From the NCBI RefSeq assembly GCF_003020115.1, contig NZ_PYFX01000002.1, forward strand, positions 558,001-622,000: a DNA stretch of 64,000 nt, given 5' to 3'. The DNA is from Bradyrhizobium sp. MOS002 (lineage in GTDB: Bacteria > Pseudomonadota > Alphaproteobacteria > Rhizobiales > Xanthobacteraceae). Below are positions 37,983 through 47,437 of this stretch, in pieces. Position 1 is the first letter of the stretch. Every line of letters begins with the position of its first letter. Below the pieces are notes generated by a model, which saw only the letters and a program-made list of their open reading frames with translations, did not search any database and was not told the origin of the DNA. Both the position numbers and the translations under genes were made by a program.

Positions 37983-39302
37983 ATGCCGATTGCAACGGGC
38001 TCCGAACCGCGAGCGCAAGGCTATTTCCCGCGTTGGACGCTGAAGTCCTCCGGCGTGATCATGCCCGAGGAACGGCTGCCGATTGGCCAGACCATCGTCT
38101 CCGGTCTCCAGCATTGCGTCGCAATGTCGGGCTCGACGATCATCGCGCCGCTGCTGATGGGGTTCGATCCCAATGTTGCGGTGCTGTTTTCCGGCATCGG
38201 CACGCTGATCTTCTTCGTCATCGTCGCGGGGCGCGTGCCGAGCTATCTCGGCTCGAGCTTCGCGTTCATCGCGGTCGTCATCGCCGCCACCGGCTACGTT
38301 GGGCACGGGCCGAACCCGAACCTGTCGGTTGCGCTTGGTGGCATCGTCGGGGCCGGCGTCCTCTACGGCGTGATCGCGCTGATCGTGATGTGGTCGGGGG
38401 TTGGCTGGATCGAGAGGCTGTTGCCGCCGGCCGTCACCGGCGCCGTGGTCGCCGCGATCGGCCTCAATCTCGCGCCCGTGGCGGTCAAGGCGGTGAGCGC
38501 CGGCGCATTCGACACAGGAATCGGGCTCGCGACCGTTCTGATCATTGGCGTGGTTGCCGTTGCTGCACCTGGCCTGTGGCGCCGCCTGCCGATCATCCTC
38601 GGCGCGATCGGCGGATATCTTTTGTACCTGCTGTTCGCGAACGGCCTCGGCTTCGGCAAGTCGATTGACTTCACCCCGCTTGCGGCTGCGCCGTGGATCG
38701 GCCTGCCGAGTTTTACCACGCCGACCTTCCAGACCGATGCGATCGTCCTGATCGCGCCGGTCGCGATCATCCTCGTCGCCGAGAACCTCGGTCACATCAA
38801 GGCCGTCGGCGCCATGACGGGCAGGAGCCTCGATGACTATCTCGGCCGCGCCTTGCTCGCCGACAGCCTCGCGACCATCGTGGCGGCCTGCGGCGGCGGC
38901 ACCGGCGTCACCACCTATGCCGAGAACATCGGCGTCATGGCCGCGACGAAGGTCTATTCGACCTTGCTGTTTGCCTTCGCGGCGATGGTGTCGATCGTGC
39001 TGGGCTTCTCGCCGAAATTCGGCGCGCTGATCCTGTCGATCCCGGGTCCCGTCATCGGTGGGCTCTCGATCGTGCTGTTCGGATTGATCGCCGCGATGGC
39101 TGGCCGGATCTGGGTCGAGAACAGGGTCGACTTCTCAAGTCCGGCAAACCTGATCACCGTCGCGGTCGCGCTCACCGCAGGCGCCGGCGACCTCACGCTC
39201 AAATTCGGCGCCTTCACGATCGGTGGGATCGGCACCGCAACCTTTGGTGCCATCATCCTGTATCAGATCCTGACCTCGCCATTCGCGCGCCGCGCCGAAT
39301 GA
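37983..39302 (+). CDS. NCS2-family nucleobase permease (uracil/xanthine type)
   Basis: This 439-aa membrane transporter has about 12-14 helices. Family segments include QTIVSGLQHCVAMSGSTIIAP near the N-terminus, ENLGHIKAVGAMTGRSLDD and GGGTGVTTYAENIGVMAAT, consistent with UraA/RutG-like NCS2 carriers that use the NxxGxTxxxENxG pattern. The start ATG 37983 follows ctgggggga. Substrates are probably uracil or a purine base, fitting the nitrogen-heterocycle theme of the region. Confidence 0.88.
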   Translation: MPIATGSEPRAQGYFPRWTLKSSGVIMPEERLPIGQTIVSGLQHCVAMSGSTIIAPLLMGFDPNVAVLFSGIGTLIFFVIVAGRVPSYLGSSFAFIAVVIAATGYVGHGPNPNLSVALGGIVGAGVLYGVIALIVMWSGVGWIERLLPPAVTGAVVAAIGLNLAPVAVKAVSAGAFDTGIGLATVLIIGVVAVAAPGLWRRLPIILGAIGGYLLYLLFANGLGFGKSIDFTPLAAAPWIGLPSFTTPTFQTDAIVLIAPVAIILVAENLGHIKAVGAMTGRSLDDYLGRALLADSLATIVAACGGGTGVTTYAENIGVMAATKVYSTLLFAFAAMVSIVLGFSPKFGALILSIPGPVIGGLSIVLFGLIAAMAGRIWVENRVDFSSPANLITVAVALTAGAGDLTLKFGAFTIGGIGTATFGAIILYQILTSPFARRAE

Positions 39303-39375
39303 ATCGCAGTGTTGCGCTGAAAGATGGAACAAAAAGCCGGTTCCGTCGCTGATCAGGGCATCCCGGAGAAAACTC

Positions 39376-40212
39376 ATGCCACAAACCGATCGCTCGACCT
39401 CGTTTCACTCGCGTCTTGTCGGCCAGTACGCGCTGGTGACCGGCGCCTCCCAAGGCATCGGCCGCGCCGTCGCCGTCCGGCTCGCCCAGGAGGGCGCGAC
39501 CGTCGCCATCAACTATTTCGGTCACCCTGAAGGGGCCGAGGAGACACTCGCGCTCGCGCGGACGGCATCCGGTGATCGCGGCCACGGCAGGCTCGATCAC
39601 ATCATCGTCAAGGCCGATGTCGGCAATGAACAAGACGTCGCCGCGATGTTCGAGACGATTCTGGCGCGCTGGAAGCGCCTCGACTGCCTCGTCAACAATG
39701 CCGGCTTCCAGCGGGAATCGCCGAGCGAAGCGCTCGACATCGAAACCTACCGCCGCATCATCGACGTCAATCTCAACGGCGCCGTGTTCTGCGCTCAGAA
39801 GGCGCTCGCGCATTTCGTCGCGCGCGGCGCAGGCGGCAGCATCATCAACTGTTCGAGCGTGCACCAGATCATCCCAAAACCCGGCTATCTCGCTTATTCC
39901 ATCAGCAAGGGCGGCATGGCCAATCTGACGCGCACGCTGGCACTGGAATTCGCGGGGCGCGGCATTCGCGTCAATGCAGTCGGGCCCGGTGCGATCGACA
40001 CCCCGATCAACGCGGCCTGGACCGGCGATCCGGAAAAGCGCGGCGTGGTCAGCAGCCACATTCCGCTCGGACGTGTCGGATCGCCGGAAGAGATCGCCGC
40101 CGTGTTCGCCTTCCTCGCGTCGGAGGATGCCAGTTACATCACCGGGCAGACCATCTATGCCTGCGGAGGCCTGACTCTGTTTCCCGAGTTCCGGGACAAC
40201 TGGGCGAGCTAG
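39376..40212 (+). CDS. SDR-family oxidoreductase (glucose 1-dehydrogenase-like)
   Basis: This 278-aa classical short-chain dehydrogenase has cofactor motif TGASQGIGRAVAV, the structural NNAG motif (LVNNAGFQRESP), catalytic Ser in NCSSVHQ, and YxxxK in YLAYSISKGG. RVNAVGPGAIDTPIN follows. SVHQ next to the serine is characteristic of glucose/gluconate-type SDRs. The upstream NCS2 gene ends 73 bp before it; cotranscription is possible. Confidence 0.88.
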   Translation: MPQTDRSTSFHSRLVGQYALVTGASQGIGRAVAVRLAQEGATVAINYFGHPEGAEETLALARTASGDRGHGRLDHIIVKADVGNEQDVAAMFETILARWKRLDCLVNNAGFQRESPSEALDIETYRRIIDVNLNGAVFCAQKALAHFVARGAGGSIINCSSVHQIIPKPGYLAYSISKGGMANLTRTLALEFAGRGIRVNAVGPGAIDTPINAAWTGDPEKRGVVSSHIPLGRVGSPEEIAAVFAFLASEDASYITGQTIYACGGLTLFPEFRDNWAS

Positions 40213-40345
40213 CAAAGATCACGAGCGTTCTCGCTGTTCTCGCGGTCTGCCTGCGGCGTCGACTCTCATCGTCGAGACTTTTCGCGATGCAATCCAGCAA
40301 CAGTCGGAAAAAAGCGGGCTGTCGGCGCCGCACGCGCGGACGAAC

Positions 40346-40361
40346 TCAACCGAACGGTTGA
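40346..40361. promoter_or_regulatory. 16-bp palindrome, TetR-like operator candidate
   Basis: tcaaccg-aa-cggttga lies 105 bp upstream of the autotransporter start. The ACCGNNCGGT core resembles operators of some TetR-family repressors. The 254-bp gap after the SDR otherwise shows no gene. Confidence 0.33.
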
Positions 40362-40466
40362 TGTCCCGTCTGTGGCCCTGTCCCACCGTTGTGGAGGCTT
40401 GGACCAGTGGAGAGCGACAAGATGCCGATCAGTTGTCCGCAACCGGGAGCGACTGATGGGGGCAGC

Positions 40467-41987
40467 ATGCACCGCTCTTCGCCCCGCATTGACCGCGACG
40501 CTTCCGGCGTGATCGCCGCGCTGGTCAACCTGGCGGCTCTCGCGGCCATGGCTTTGCTCCTCGGAATGTCTCCGGCCGCCGCCCAATGCTATTCCAGTGG
40601 AAATTTTTTCCAGGGCACCTGCTCGGCCCAAGGGACTCCCGGCACCAACGGGATCGCAATCGGCGATAATACCCGGGCCGACAACTTCTCCACCGCCTTT
40701 GGCGACCACGCAATTGCGCTTTTCAACAGTGCGACCGCGGTGGGGAGTGACGCGGTGGCCAACGACCTCAGCGTGTCAATTGGTGCAAATGCCGGTCTAT
40801 CGACGGTTAACCAGGGCATCACCAGCATCGGTACCAACTCCAATAGCACGCCGGCCGGCGCCGGCAGGTGGAGTACGGCAATTGGCTCGGGTAGCCTTGG
40901 CAGCGGTCCCAGTTCGCTCGGAAACTACAGCGTCGCGATCGGGGGCGGCGACGGCAGCTTTCTCGGAACGGGCGCAACGTCGGGCGGATTTGGATCGGTT
41001 GCGATCGGCCTCAGCAGTTCCTCGGGGGGCGCTTCATCAACAGCCATCGGGAACGCCGCGAACGCCAGCAACACCAACTCGACTGCATTGGGCAGCGCGG
41101 TGACCGCAAGCGGCGGCAACTCCTTCGCGGCCGGCAACAATTCCCACGCCACTGGGGCGAGCGCTGTCGCGATCGGCGACGGCGCGACCGCCGGCACGGG
41201 CGCCAATGCGATTGCCATCGGCACCGGTGCAGTCTCGACCGGATCGATTGCCGTCGGCGCAGATTCGGCGGCAGCGCTCGGCAACACCGCCGTTGGCGAT
41301 GGGGCAAAGGCAAGTACCGCCGCCGGCAGTTCCGCATTCGGCAATGGTGCTATTGCCTCGGCATCCAATGCCACCGCAATCGGCGCTGGCAGCAACGCTA
41401 CCGCTGCCGGCGCGGCGGCTTATGGACAGGGCAGCACTGCGTCTGCCGCGAGCGCAACGGCAATCGGTTCTGGTGCGACTGCGGGATTCTCGAACTCCAC
41501 CGCCATCGGCTCCGGTGCGACAGCAACGGCTGTCAACCAGGTTGCGATCGGGACCGCCAGCAACACCTATCGCATGGCCGGCGTCGCGTCGGCGGCCAGT
41601 CTTGCGGCACAGAGTGGACCGGTGTCCTTCGTGACGACCGATGCGGCCGGCAATCTGGCAACGTCGAGCTTCAATCCGGCGAGCATCACCTCACTGCAGT
41701 CGCAGGTGACCTCGTTGCAATCGCAGGTGATGGACAACCGGCTCGAGGCGCGCAGCGGCACCGCAGTCGCACTCGCGGCCGGCTCGATGCCGGAGCTGCA
41801 ACAGGGACGCAAGTTCGCGCTCTCGGCCGGCTACGGCAATTTCGAGGGCGCCAACGCGTTTGCAGTCGGCGCAACAGCACTGCTTTATGACGGCAAAAGC
41901 TATGCGATTATCGCCAATGCAGGCGGCGGTATCGGGCTCGAGCGCAGCGTTGCAGGTGGACGTGGTGCTGTCTCGATCCAGTGGTAG
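40467..41987 (+). CDS. YadA-like trimeric autotransporter adhesin
   Basis: This 506-aa outer-membrane adhesin has an N-terminal signal (ALVNLAALAAMALLLGMSPAAAQ), a passenger made of about 14-residue YadA-head repeats of the pattern AIGxGAxA (for example ATAIGSGATAGFSNS and GTGANAIAIGTGAVS), a short coiled-coil stalk with a duplicated SLQSQV heptad-like unit, and a C-terminal YadA anchor (GRKFALSAGYGNFEGANAFA, ending in IQW). The start ATG 40467 has an ideal Shine-Dalgarno (gatgggggcagc); in-frame starts at 40389 and 40422 are weaker. It probably mediates surface attachment. Confidence 0.88.
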   Translation: MHRSSPRIDRDASGVIAALVNLAALAAMALLLGMSPAAAQCYSSGNFFQGTCSAQGTPGTNGIAIGDNTRADNFSTAFGDHAIALFNSATAVGSDAVANDLSVSIGANAGLSTVNQGITSIGTNSNSTPAGAGRWSTAIGSGSLGSGPSSLGNYSVAIGGGDGSFLGTGATSGGFGSVAIGLSSSSGGASSTAIGNAANASNTNSTALGSAVTASGGNSFAAGNNSHATGASAVAIGDGATAGTGANAIAIGTGAVSTGSIAVGADSAAALGNTAVGDGAKASTAAGSSAFGNGAIASASNATAIGAGSNATAAGAAAYGQGSTASAASATAIGSGATAGFSNSTAIGSGATATAVNQVAIGTASNTYRMAGVASAASLAAQSGPVSFVTTDAAGNLATSSFNPASITSLQSQVTSLQSQVMDNRLEARSGTAVALAAGSMPELQQGRKFALSAGYGNFEGANAFAVGATALLYDGKSYAIIANAGGGIGLERSVAGGRGAVSIQW

Positions 41988-42006
41988 GCAATCCGTGGTC
42001 GCCGTG

Positions 42007-42606
42007 ATGCTGCGTTGGCTGGGCGCGGGCCTCGGTGTTCTAGTCCTTGGGTTGCTGATCCTGGGGGTGGTGACGACATCAGCACAGCAGACGCCGCCGC
42101 AACCGCACCCGGCAGCGCCGCCGCAGCAACAGGCCGCCAAGCCCGCCAATATCGACCGCAACGGCGTGCTGATGCTGATCCGCTCGACCCTGCTTGCGCT
42201 CGACCATGCCAACAAGACCGGGAACTACACCGTGCTGCGCGATCTCGGCGCTCCCGGCTTCCAGGTGAACACGGCCGCAAAGCTTGCGGAGATCTTTGCC
42301 AAGCAGCGCGGCGACAAGCTCGATCTCTCCGGCGTCGCGGTAATCGATCCGCAATTGTCGCTGCTGCCGCAGATCGAGCCGAACGGGCTCCTGCACATGG
42401 CAGGATTTTTCCCGTCGGTGCCATCTCAGGTGAATTTCGAACTGATGTTCGCGCCGGTCGAAGGACAATGGCGTGTGTTCGGCGTGTCATTGTCGGTGGG
42501 GCAGTCCGCACCGGTGGCGCCCGCCGCTCCTGAAGCTGCGCCTGGCAAGGCCGTCGTCTCACAAAAACAATCCGTGTCGCCGAAGCCAAGCATACCCTCG
42601 AAATAG
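42007..42606 (+). CDS. Hypothetical single-pass membrane protein
   Basis: This 199-aa protein has one N-terminal hydrophobic helix (AGLGVLVLGLLILGVVTT), a Pro/Gln-rich linker and a soluble domain of about 110 residues (RNGVLMLIRSTLLALDHAN, then MAGFFPSVPSQVNFELMF), with a low-complexity Ala/Pro/Ser tail. I do not recognise the family. ATG 42007 is 19 bp after the autotransporter stop (GTG 41995 is an alternative), so it is probably cotranscribed with it and may assist its assembly or anchorage; this is inference. Confidence 0.65.
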   Translation: MLRWLGAGLGVLVLGLLILGVVTTSAQQTPPQPHPAAPPQQQAAKPANIDRNGVLMLIRSTLLALDHANKTGNYTVLRDLGAPGFQVNTAAKLAEIFAKQRGDKLDLSGVAVIDPQLSLLPQIEPNGLLHMAGFFPSVPSQVNFELMFAPVEGQWRVFGVSLSVGQSAPVAPAAPEAAPGKAVVSQKQSVSPKPSIPSK

Positions 42607-42675
42607 TCTTCGGATTCGAAGCGCGCGGGCGCAACCGATCTGGCAAAACCCGCCTGCGCGGACTACATCTGCGCC

Positions 42676-43512
42676 ATGGCAAATCATCCTCTGGCAAATG
42701 ATCCGCTGGCAAATCATCCGCTCCAGGATTTCGTCGGCCGGCACGAACGTCTGTTCGTGCTGACCGGTGCTGGCTGCAGCACCCATTCGGGCATTCCCGA
42801 TTATCGCGACAGTCACGGCAACTGGAAGCGGACCCAGCCGGTGAACTTCCAGGCTTTCATGTCGGAAGAGCATACGCGCCGGCGCTATTGGGCGCGCAGC
42901 CTGATCGGCTGGCGGCGGTTCGGCCAGGCGAGGCCGAACGATGCGCATCACGCGCTCGCCCGGCTCGAGGCGAGCGGGCGTTGCGGAATGCTGCTGACCC
43001 AGAACGTAGACCGTCTGCATCAATCCGCCGGCCACCGCCAGGTGATCGACCTGCACGGCCGGCTCGATCTGGTCCGGTGCATGGGCTGCGGCCAAAAGAC
43101 GCCGCGGAGTGAATTCCAGGAGACGCTCGGCCGCGCCAATGCGGAATGGCTGACGCTCGACGCCGCCGATGCGCCCGACGGCGACGCCGACCTGGAGCAT
43201 GCGGATTTTTCGTCGTTCAAGGTGCCAGCCTGCGAAGCCTGCGGCGGCATCCTCAAGCCCGATGTCGTGTTCTTCGGCGAGAACGTCCCGCGCGACGTGG
43301 TCGCTACCGCGCAGGATCATCTGGCGCAGGCCGACGCCATGCTTATCGTCGGCTCGTCACTGATGGTCTATTCCGGTTTCCGCTTCGTGCAGGCGGCCGC
43401 GCAACGGCAAATCCCGATCGCTGCGGTCAATCTCGGACGCACCCGCGCCGATGATCTCCTCACGCTCAAGGTCGAGGAGCGCTGCGAAGCGGCGCTTGCA
43501 TTCCTGCTCTGA
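42676..43512 (+). CDS. Sir2-family NAD-dependent protein deacylase
   Basis: This 278-aa sirtuin has NAD motif GAGCSTHSGIPDYRDS, TQNVDRLH, catalytic His127 (VIDLHGRL), zinc ligands Cys135, Cys138 (CMGC) and Cys186, Cys189 (CEAC), and VGSSLMVYSGFRF. It removes acyl groups from lysines using NAD. The text is of the SIRT4-like class II type, which often has activities other than simple deacetylation. The N-terminus has three 5-residue repeats (ANHPL, ANDPL, ANHPL) encoded by 15-bp tandem repeats, so the true start may lie later. Confidence 0.9.
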   Translation: MANHPLANDPLANHPLQDFVGRHERLFVLTGAGCSTHSGIPDYRDSHGNWKRTQPVNFQAFMSEEHTRRRYWARSLIGWRRFGQARPNDAHHALARLEASGRCGMLLTQNVDRLHQSAGHRQVIDLHGRLDLVRCMGCGQKTPRSEFQETLGRANAEWLTLDAADAPDGDADLEHADFSSFKVPACEACGGILKPDVVFFGENVPRDVVATAQDHLAQADAMLIVGSSLMVYSGFRFVQAAAQRQIPIAAVNLGRTRADDLLTLKVEERCEAALAFLL

Positions 43513-43652
43513 TCGCGCGGGCTGCGAACACGCCTTGCCTATTGCATGGGTGCCAAGCAGAATAGCTGGACACAGCATGTTCCTGTCGCCCATGGCATGG
43601 AAATTGCTGCGCTTTTGTCCTCAGTCTTGACGATCAGCACGGAGAATTTGGA

Positions 43653-45737
43653 ATGCTTGAGGGAGCCGAGGTGCGGCTTGCCGTCGATATCGGTGGCACG
43701 TTCACCGACATCGTGCTGGACGTGGGACAGGATCGCAAGACGCGCAAATTGCTGACGACGCCGCAGCGGCCCGAACAAGCGGTGCTGGACGGCATGCGGC
43801 TCATTCTCGCTGATGCGCGTGCCCATATCAGCGACATCGACGTCTTCATTCACGGCACGACGCTCGCGACCAACGCCATCATCGAGCGTCGCGGCGCCAA
43901 GACGGCGCTGATCGCGACCGAGGGCTTTCGCGACGTGCTCGATATCGGCACCGAGAGCCGCTACGACCAGTATGACCTCAGCATCGACAAGCCGAAGCCG
44001 TTGGCGCCGCGGTCCCTGCGCTTCACGGTCCCCGAGCGCATCGACGCCCACGGTGGCGTCCGCCTCCCGCTGGACGAAGCGGCGGTGCGTGCGCTCGCGC
44101 CAAGATTGCGCGCGCTGAACGTCGAGAGCGTCGCGGTCGCCTTCCTGCACTCCTACGCCAATCCCGAGCACGAGCGCCGCACGGCCGCGATCATCAGCGA
44201 GGAGATGCCCGGCATTTCCGTGACCGTATCGTCCGCGGTGTGTCCGGAGATCCGCGAATATGAGCGCACATCGACGGCGGTGGCCAACGCCTATGTGCAA
44301 CCGCTGATCGACGGTTATCTCGCCCGCATGTCCGATGCCTTGCAGGTCGAGCAGTACCGCGGTGCGATCTATCTCGTTACCTCCGGCGGCGGCGTCACCT
44401 CGATCGAGACGGCACGGCGCTTTCCGGTGCGCTTGGTCGAATCCGGTCCTGCCGGCGGCGCCATTTTCGCGGCGCAGATCGCGGCGCGTCTCGGCGAGAG
44501 CAAAGTGCTGTCCTTCGACATGGGCGGCACCACGGCAAAGATCTGCCTGATCGAAAAATACCAGCCCGAGACCTCGCGTGTGTTCGAGGTCGATCGCGCA
44601 GCGCGCTTCCTGAAAGGTTCGGGTCTGCCGGTGCGGATTCCGGTGATCGAGATGGTCGAGATCGGCGCCGGCGGCGGCTCGATCGCGCATGTCGACGCGA
44701 TGAAGCGCGTCACGGTCGGCCCCGAGAGTGCCTCGTCGGAGCCCGGGCCCGCCTGCTATGGCCGCGGCGGCCTGCGCCCGGCCGTGACGGATGCCGATGT
44801 TGCGCTCGGCCTGATCGATCCCGACGCCTTCGCGGGTGGCACGATCAAGCTCGACCCTGAGCTCTCGAAGCAGGCGCTGCTGCGCAGCGTCGGCGAACCG
44901 CTGGGCCTGTCGGCGGAAATCGCGGCCTATGCCGTGCACGAGGTCGTCTGCGAGAACATGGCGAGTGCGGCGCGCGTGCATGCGGTCGAGCGCGGCGAGA
45001 TTGTCGGTCAGCACACGCTGATCGCCTTCGGCGGCGCGGCGCCACTGCATGCGGCGCGCGTCGCCGAGAAGATCGGTGTCTCCCGCGTGATCGTCCCTTC
45101 CAATGCCGGCGTGGGTTCGGCCGTTGGCTTCCTTGCGGCCCCGATCGCCTATGAGCTGGTGCGCAGCCGTCACGTGCGGCTCGACGATTTCGACACCGAA
45201 GGGGTCTCCGACCTGCTCCAGGAGATGGTGACCGAAGCGCGTGTTCTGGTCGAGACGGGTGCGGCCGGCGCGCTGGTGCGTGAGCGCCGCGCGGCGTTCA
45301 TGCGCTATGTCGGCCAGGGCCATGAGATCTCGATCGAGTTGCCGAACCGGCGGTTGGCGACGGCCGATCTCGCCGGCCTGCGCCAGAAGTTCGAGGCGGA
45401 TTATGCGGCGATGTTCGAGCGGTCGATCCCGGGCGCGGCGATCGAGGTCTTGAGCTGGTCGGTGCTTGCGACGACCGAGGCGCGCAATCCGGCCACGGTC
45501 GCGGCTGTTACGCGCAAGCCCGCCGGGAAGGCGACCGGCAGCCGCAGGTTCTTCGACGGCCGGGCCGGGGAGGTGATCGAGATCCCGCTCTACCGCCGCG
45601 AGGATATGGCGCCGGGCGCGACGATCGTAGGTCCCGCGGTGATCGCGGAGGACGAGACCTCGACGTTCGTCTCCAACAGTTTTGATGCCCATATCGACGG
45701 TGCCGGCAGCATCGTCATGGAACGGAAGGCGGCTTGA
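43653..45737 (+). CDS. hyuA: Hydantoinase/oxoprolinase subunit A
   Basis: This 694-aa protein is an ATP-binding (actin-like fold) subunit of the hydantoinase/oxoprolinase family. N-terminal RLAVDIGGTFTDIVLDVG, FIHGTTLATNAIIERRGAKTA and the central SFDMGGTTAKICLIE are diagnostic. With HyuB such proteins carry out ATP-dependent opening of 5-membered cyclic amides (N-methylhydantoin, 5-oxoproline) or related carboxylations. The stop overlaps the region just before hyuB. The TRAP transporter downstream may supply the substrate. Confidence 0.9.
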   Translation: MLEGAEVRLAVDIGGTFTDIVLDVGQDRKTRKLLTTPQRPEQAVLDGMRLILADARAHISDIDVFIHGTTLATNAIIERRGAKTALIATEGFRDVLDIGTESRYDQYDLSIDKPKPLAPRSLRFTVPERIDAHGGVRLPLDEAAVRALAPRLRALNVESVAVAFLHSYANPEHERRTAAIISEEMPGISVTVSSAVCPEIREYERTSTAVANAYVQPLIDGYLARMSDALQVEQYRGAIYLVTSGGGVTSIETARRFPVRLVESGPAGGAIFAAQIAARLGESKVLSFDMGGTTAKICLIEKYQPETSRVFEVDRAARFLKGSGLPVRIPVIEMVEIGAGGGSIAHVDAMKRVTVGPESASSEPGPACYGRGGLRPAVTDADVALGLIDPDAFAGGTIKLDPELSKQALLRSVGEPLGLSAEIAAYAVHEVVCENMASAARVHAVERGEIVGQHTLIAFGGAAPLHAARVAEKIGVSRVIVPSNAGVGSAVGFLAAPIAYELVRSRHVRLDDFDTEGVSDLLQEMVTEARVLVETGAAGALVRERRAAFMRYVGQGHEISIELPNRRLATADLAGLRQKFEADYAAMFERSIPGAAIEVLSWSVLATTEARNPATVAAVTRKPAGKATGSRRFFDGRAGEVIEIPLYRREDMAPGATIVGPAVIAEDETSTFVSNSFDAHIDGAGSIVMERKAA

Positions 45738-45739
45738 TC

Positions 45740-47398
45740 ATGAGCAAGGCAAGCGGCGCGAGCCTGATCGACCTTCAGATCATGTGGCACCGGCTGATCG
45801 CCGTGGTCGAGGAGCAGGCGCAGGTGCTGCTCCGCACCGCCTTCAGCCCGATCGTGCGCGAATGCGGCGACCTCTCGGCCGGCGTGTTCGACCTCAAGGG
45901 ACGGATGCTGGCGCAGGCGGTGACCGGCACGCCCGGTCACGTCAACTCGATGGCGGAATCGGTCAAGCACTTCATCGCCCACTTTCCGATCGAGACGATG
46001 AAGGAAGGCGACGCCTACATCACCAACGATCCCTGGATGGGCACCGGCCATCTCAACGATTTCGTCGTCACCACGCCCTGCTTCAAGGACGGCAAGCCGG
46101 TCGCGCTGTTTTCCTGCACCAGCCATCTCATGGACATCGGCGGCATCGGCTTCGGACCCGACGCCACCGACGTGTTCATGGAGGGGCTCTACATCCCCAT
46201 GCTGAAGCTGATCGACCAGGGCGTCGTCAACGAGACGCTGATGGCGATGATCCGCACCAATACGCGGCTGCCGATCGACACCGAGGGCGACACCTACTCG
46301 CTCGCCGGCTGCAACGACGTCGGCTGCGAGCGCCTGGTCGAGATGATGACCGAGTTCGGCATCGACTCGCTCGATGCGCTCGGCGACTACATCTGCGACC
46401 GCTCGCGCGAGGCCGTGCTGGCCGAGATCGCCAAGCTGCCGAAGGGCACCTGGCGCAACACCATGGTGGTCGACGGCTATGACGCGCCGGTCTCGCTTGA
46501 GGCGACGCTGACGATCTCGGACGAAGGCATCCACGTTGATTTCGACGGCACCTCGGCCGCATCCAGGTTCGGCATCAACGTGCCTCTGTCCTACACCATC
46601 GCCTACACCGTGTTCGGTCTCGGCTGCGTCGTCGCCTCGCAGATCCCGAACAATGCCGGCTCGCTCTCGCCGCTGACGGTGTCGGCTCCCCCGGGCGCGA
46701 TCCTCAATGCGCCGAAGCCGGCGCCGGTCGCCTCGCGTCACATCATCGGCCAGATGCTGCCCGACGTCGTGTTCGGCTGCCTGCGCCAGATCATTCCCGA
46801 GCGCGTGCCCGCGGAAGGCACCTCGTGCCTGTGGAATCTCAACGTGCGCGGACAGACCCGCTCGGGCGCCGGCGGCAATTACGGATTCTCGATGGCGGTG
46901 ACCTCCAATGGCGGCACCGGCGCGCGCTTCGCGAAGGACGGGCTGTCGGCGACCGCCTATCCCAGCGGCGTGCGCGGCACGCCGGTCGAGATCGCCGAGA
47001 CGCAGACGCCGCTGATCTTCTGGCGCAAGGAACTGCGTCCCGATTCCGGCGGGGCAGGGCGCACCCGCGGCGGCCTCGGCCAGATCATCGAGGTCGGCAG
47101 CGGCGTCGATGCACCCTTCGACATCCTGGCCGCGTTCGACCGCATCGATCATCCGCCACGCGGCCGCGATGGCGGCAAGAACGGCCAGGCCGGCTATGTC
47201 GGGCTGAAGTCCGGCAAGAAGCTGCGTGGAAAAGGCTTTCAGCAGGTGCCGCCGGACGACCGTCTGGTGGTGCTGACACCAGGCGGCGCCGGCATCGGCG
47301 ATCCCCGGGAGCGCGCGCCGACAGCCGTCAACGACGACATCGAAAGCGGCCTCGTGTCTGCCGACAATGCGGTTGCAGTTTATGGGCATGCGCGATGA
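45740..47398 (+). CDS. hyuB: Hydantoinase/oxoprolinase subunit B
   Basis: This 552-aa catalytic partner of HyuA has LLRTAFSPIVRECGDLSAGVFD, YITNDPWMGTGHLNDF and GGAGIGDPRERAP. Start ATG 45740 is two bases after the hyuA stop (TGA 45735-45737), consistent with translational coupling; a TTG six bases earlier is less likely. Substrate class (hydantoin, oxoproline, acetone or acetophenone-like) cannot be decided from sequence alone. Context with HyuA and a TRAP uptake system suggests a small cyclic amide or acid. Confidence 0.9.
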   Translation: MSKASGASLIDLQIMWHRLIAVVEEQAQVLLRTAFSPIVRECGDLSAGVFDLKGRMLAQAVTGTPGHVNSMAESVKHFIAHFPIETMKEGDAYITNDPWMGTGHLNDFVVTTPCFKDGKPVALFSCTSHLMDIGGIGFGPDATDVFMEGLYIPMLKLIDQGVVNETLMAMIRTNTRLPIDTEGDTYSLAGCNDVGCERLVEMMTEFGIDSLDALGDYICDRSREAVLAEIAKLPKGTWRNTMVVDGYDAPVSLEATLTISDEGIHVDFDGTSAASRFGINVPLSYTIAYTVFGLGCVVASQIPNNAGSLSPLTVSAPPGAILNAPKPAPVASRHIIGQMLPDVVFGCLRQIIPERVPAEGTSCLWNLNVRGQTRSGAGGNYGFSMAVTSNGGTGARFAKDGLSATAYPSGVRGTPVEIAETQTPLIFWRKELRPDSGGAGRTRGGLGQIIEVGSGVDAPFDILAAFDRIDHPPRGRDGGKNGQAGYVGLKSGKKLRGKGFQQVPPDDRLVVLTPGGAGIGDPRERAPTAVNDDIESGLVSADNAVAVYGHAR

Positions 47399-47437
47399 CG
47401 CCTCAGGCGTCGTGCGCGTAGCAAACGGAGGGGCTCC

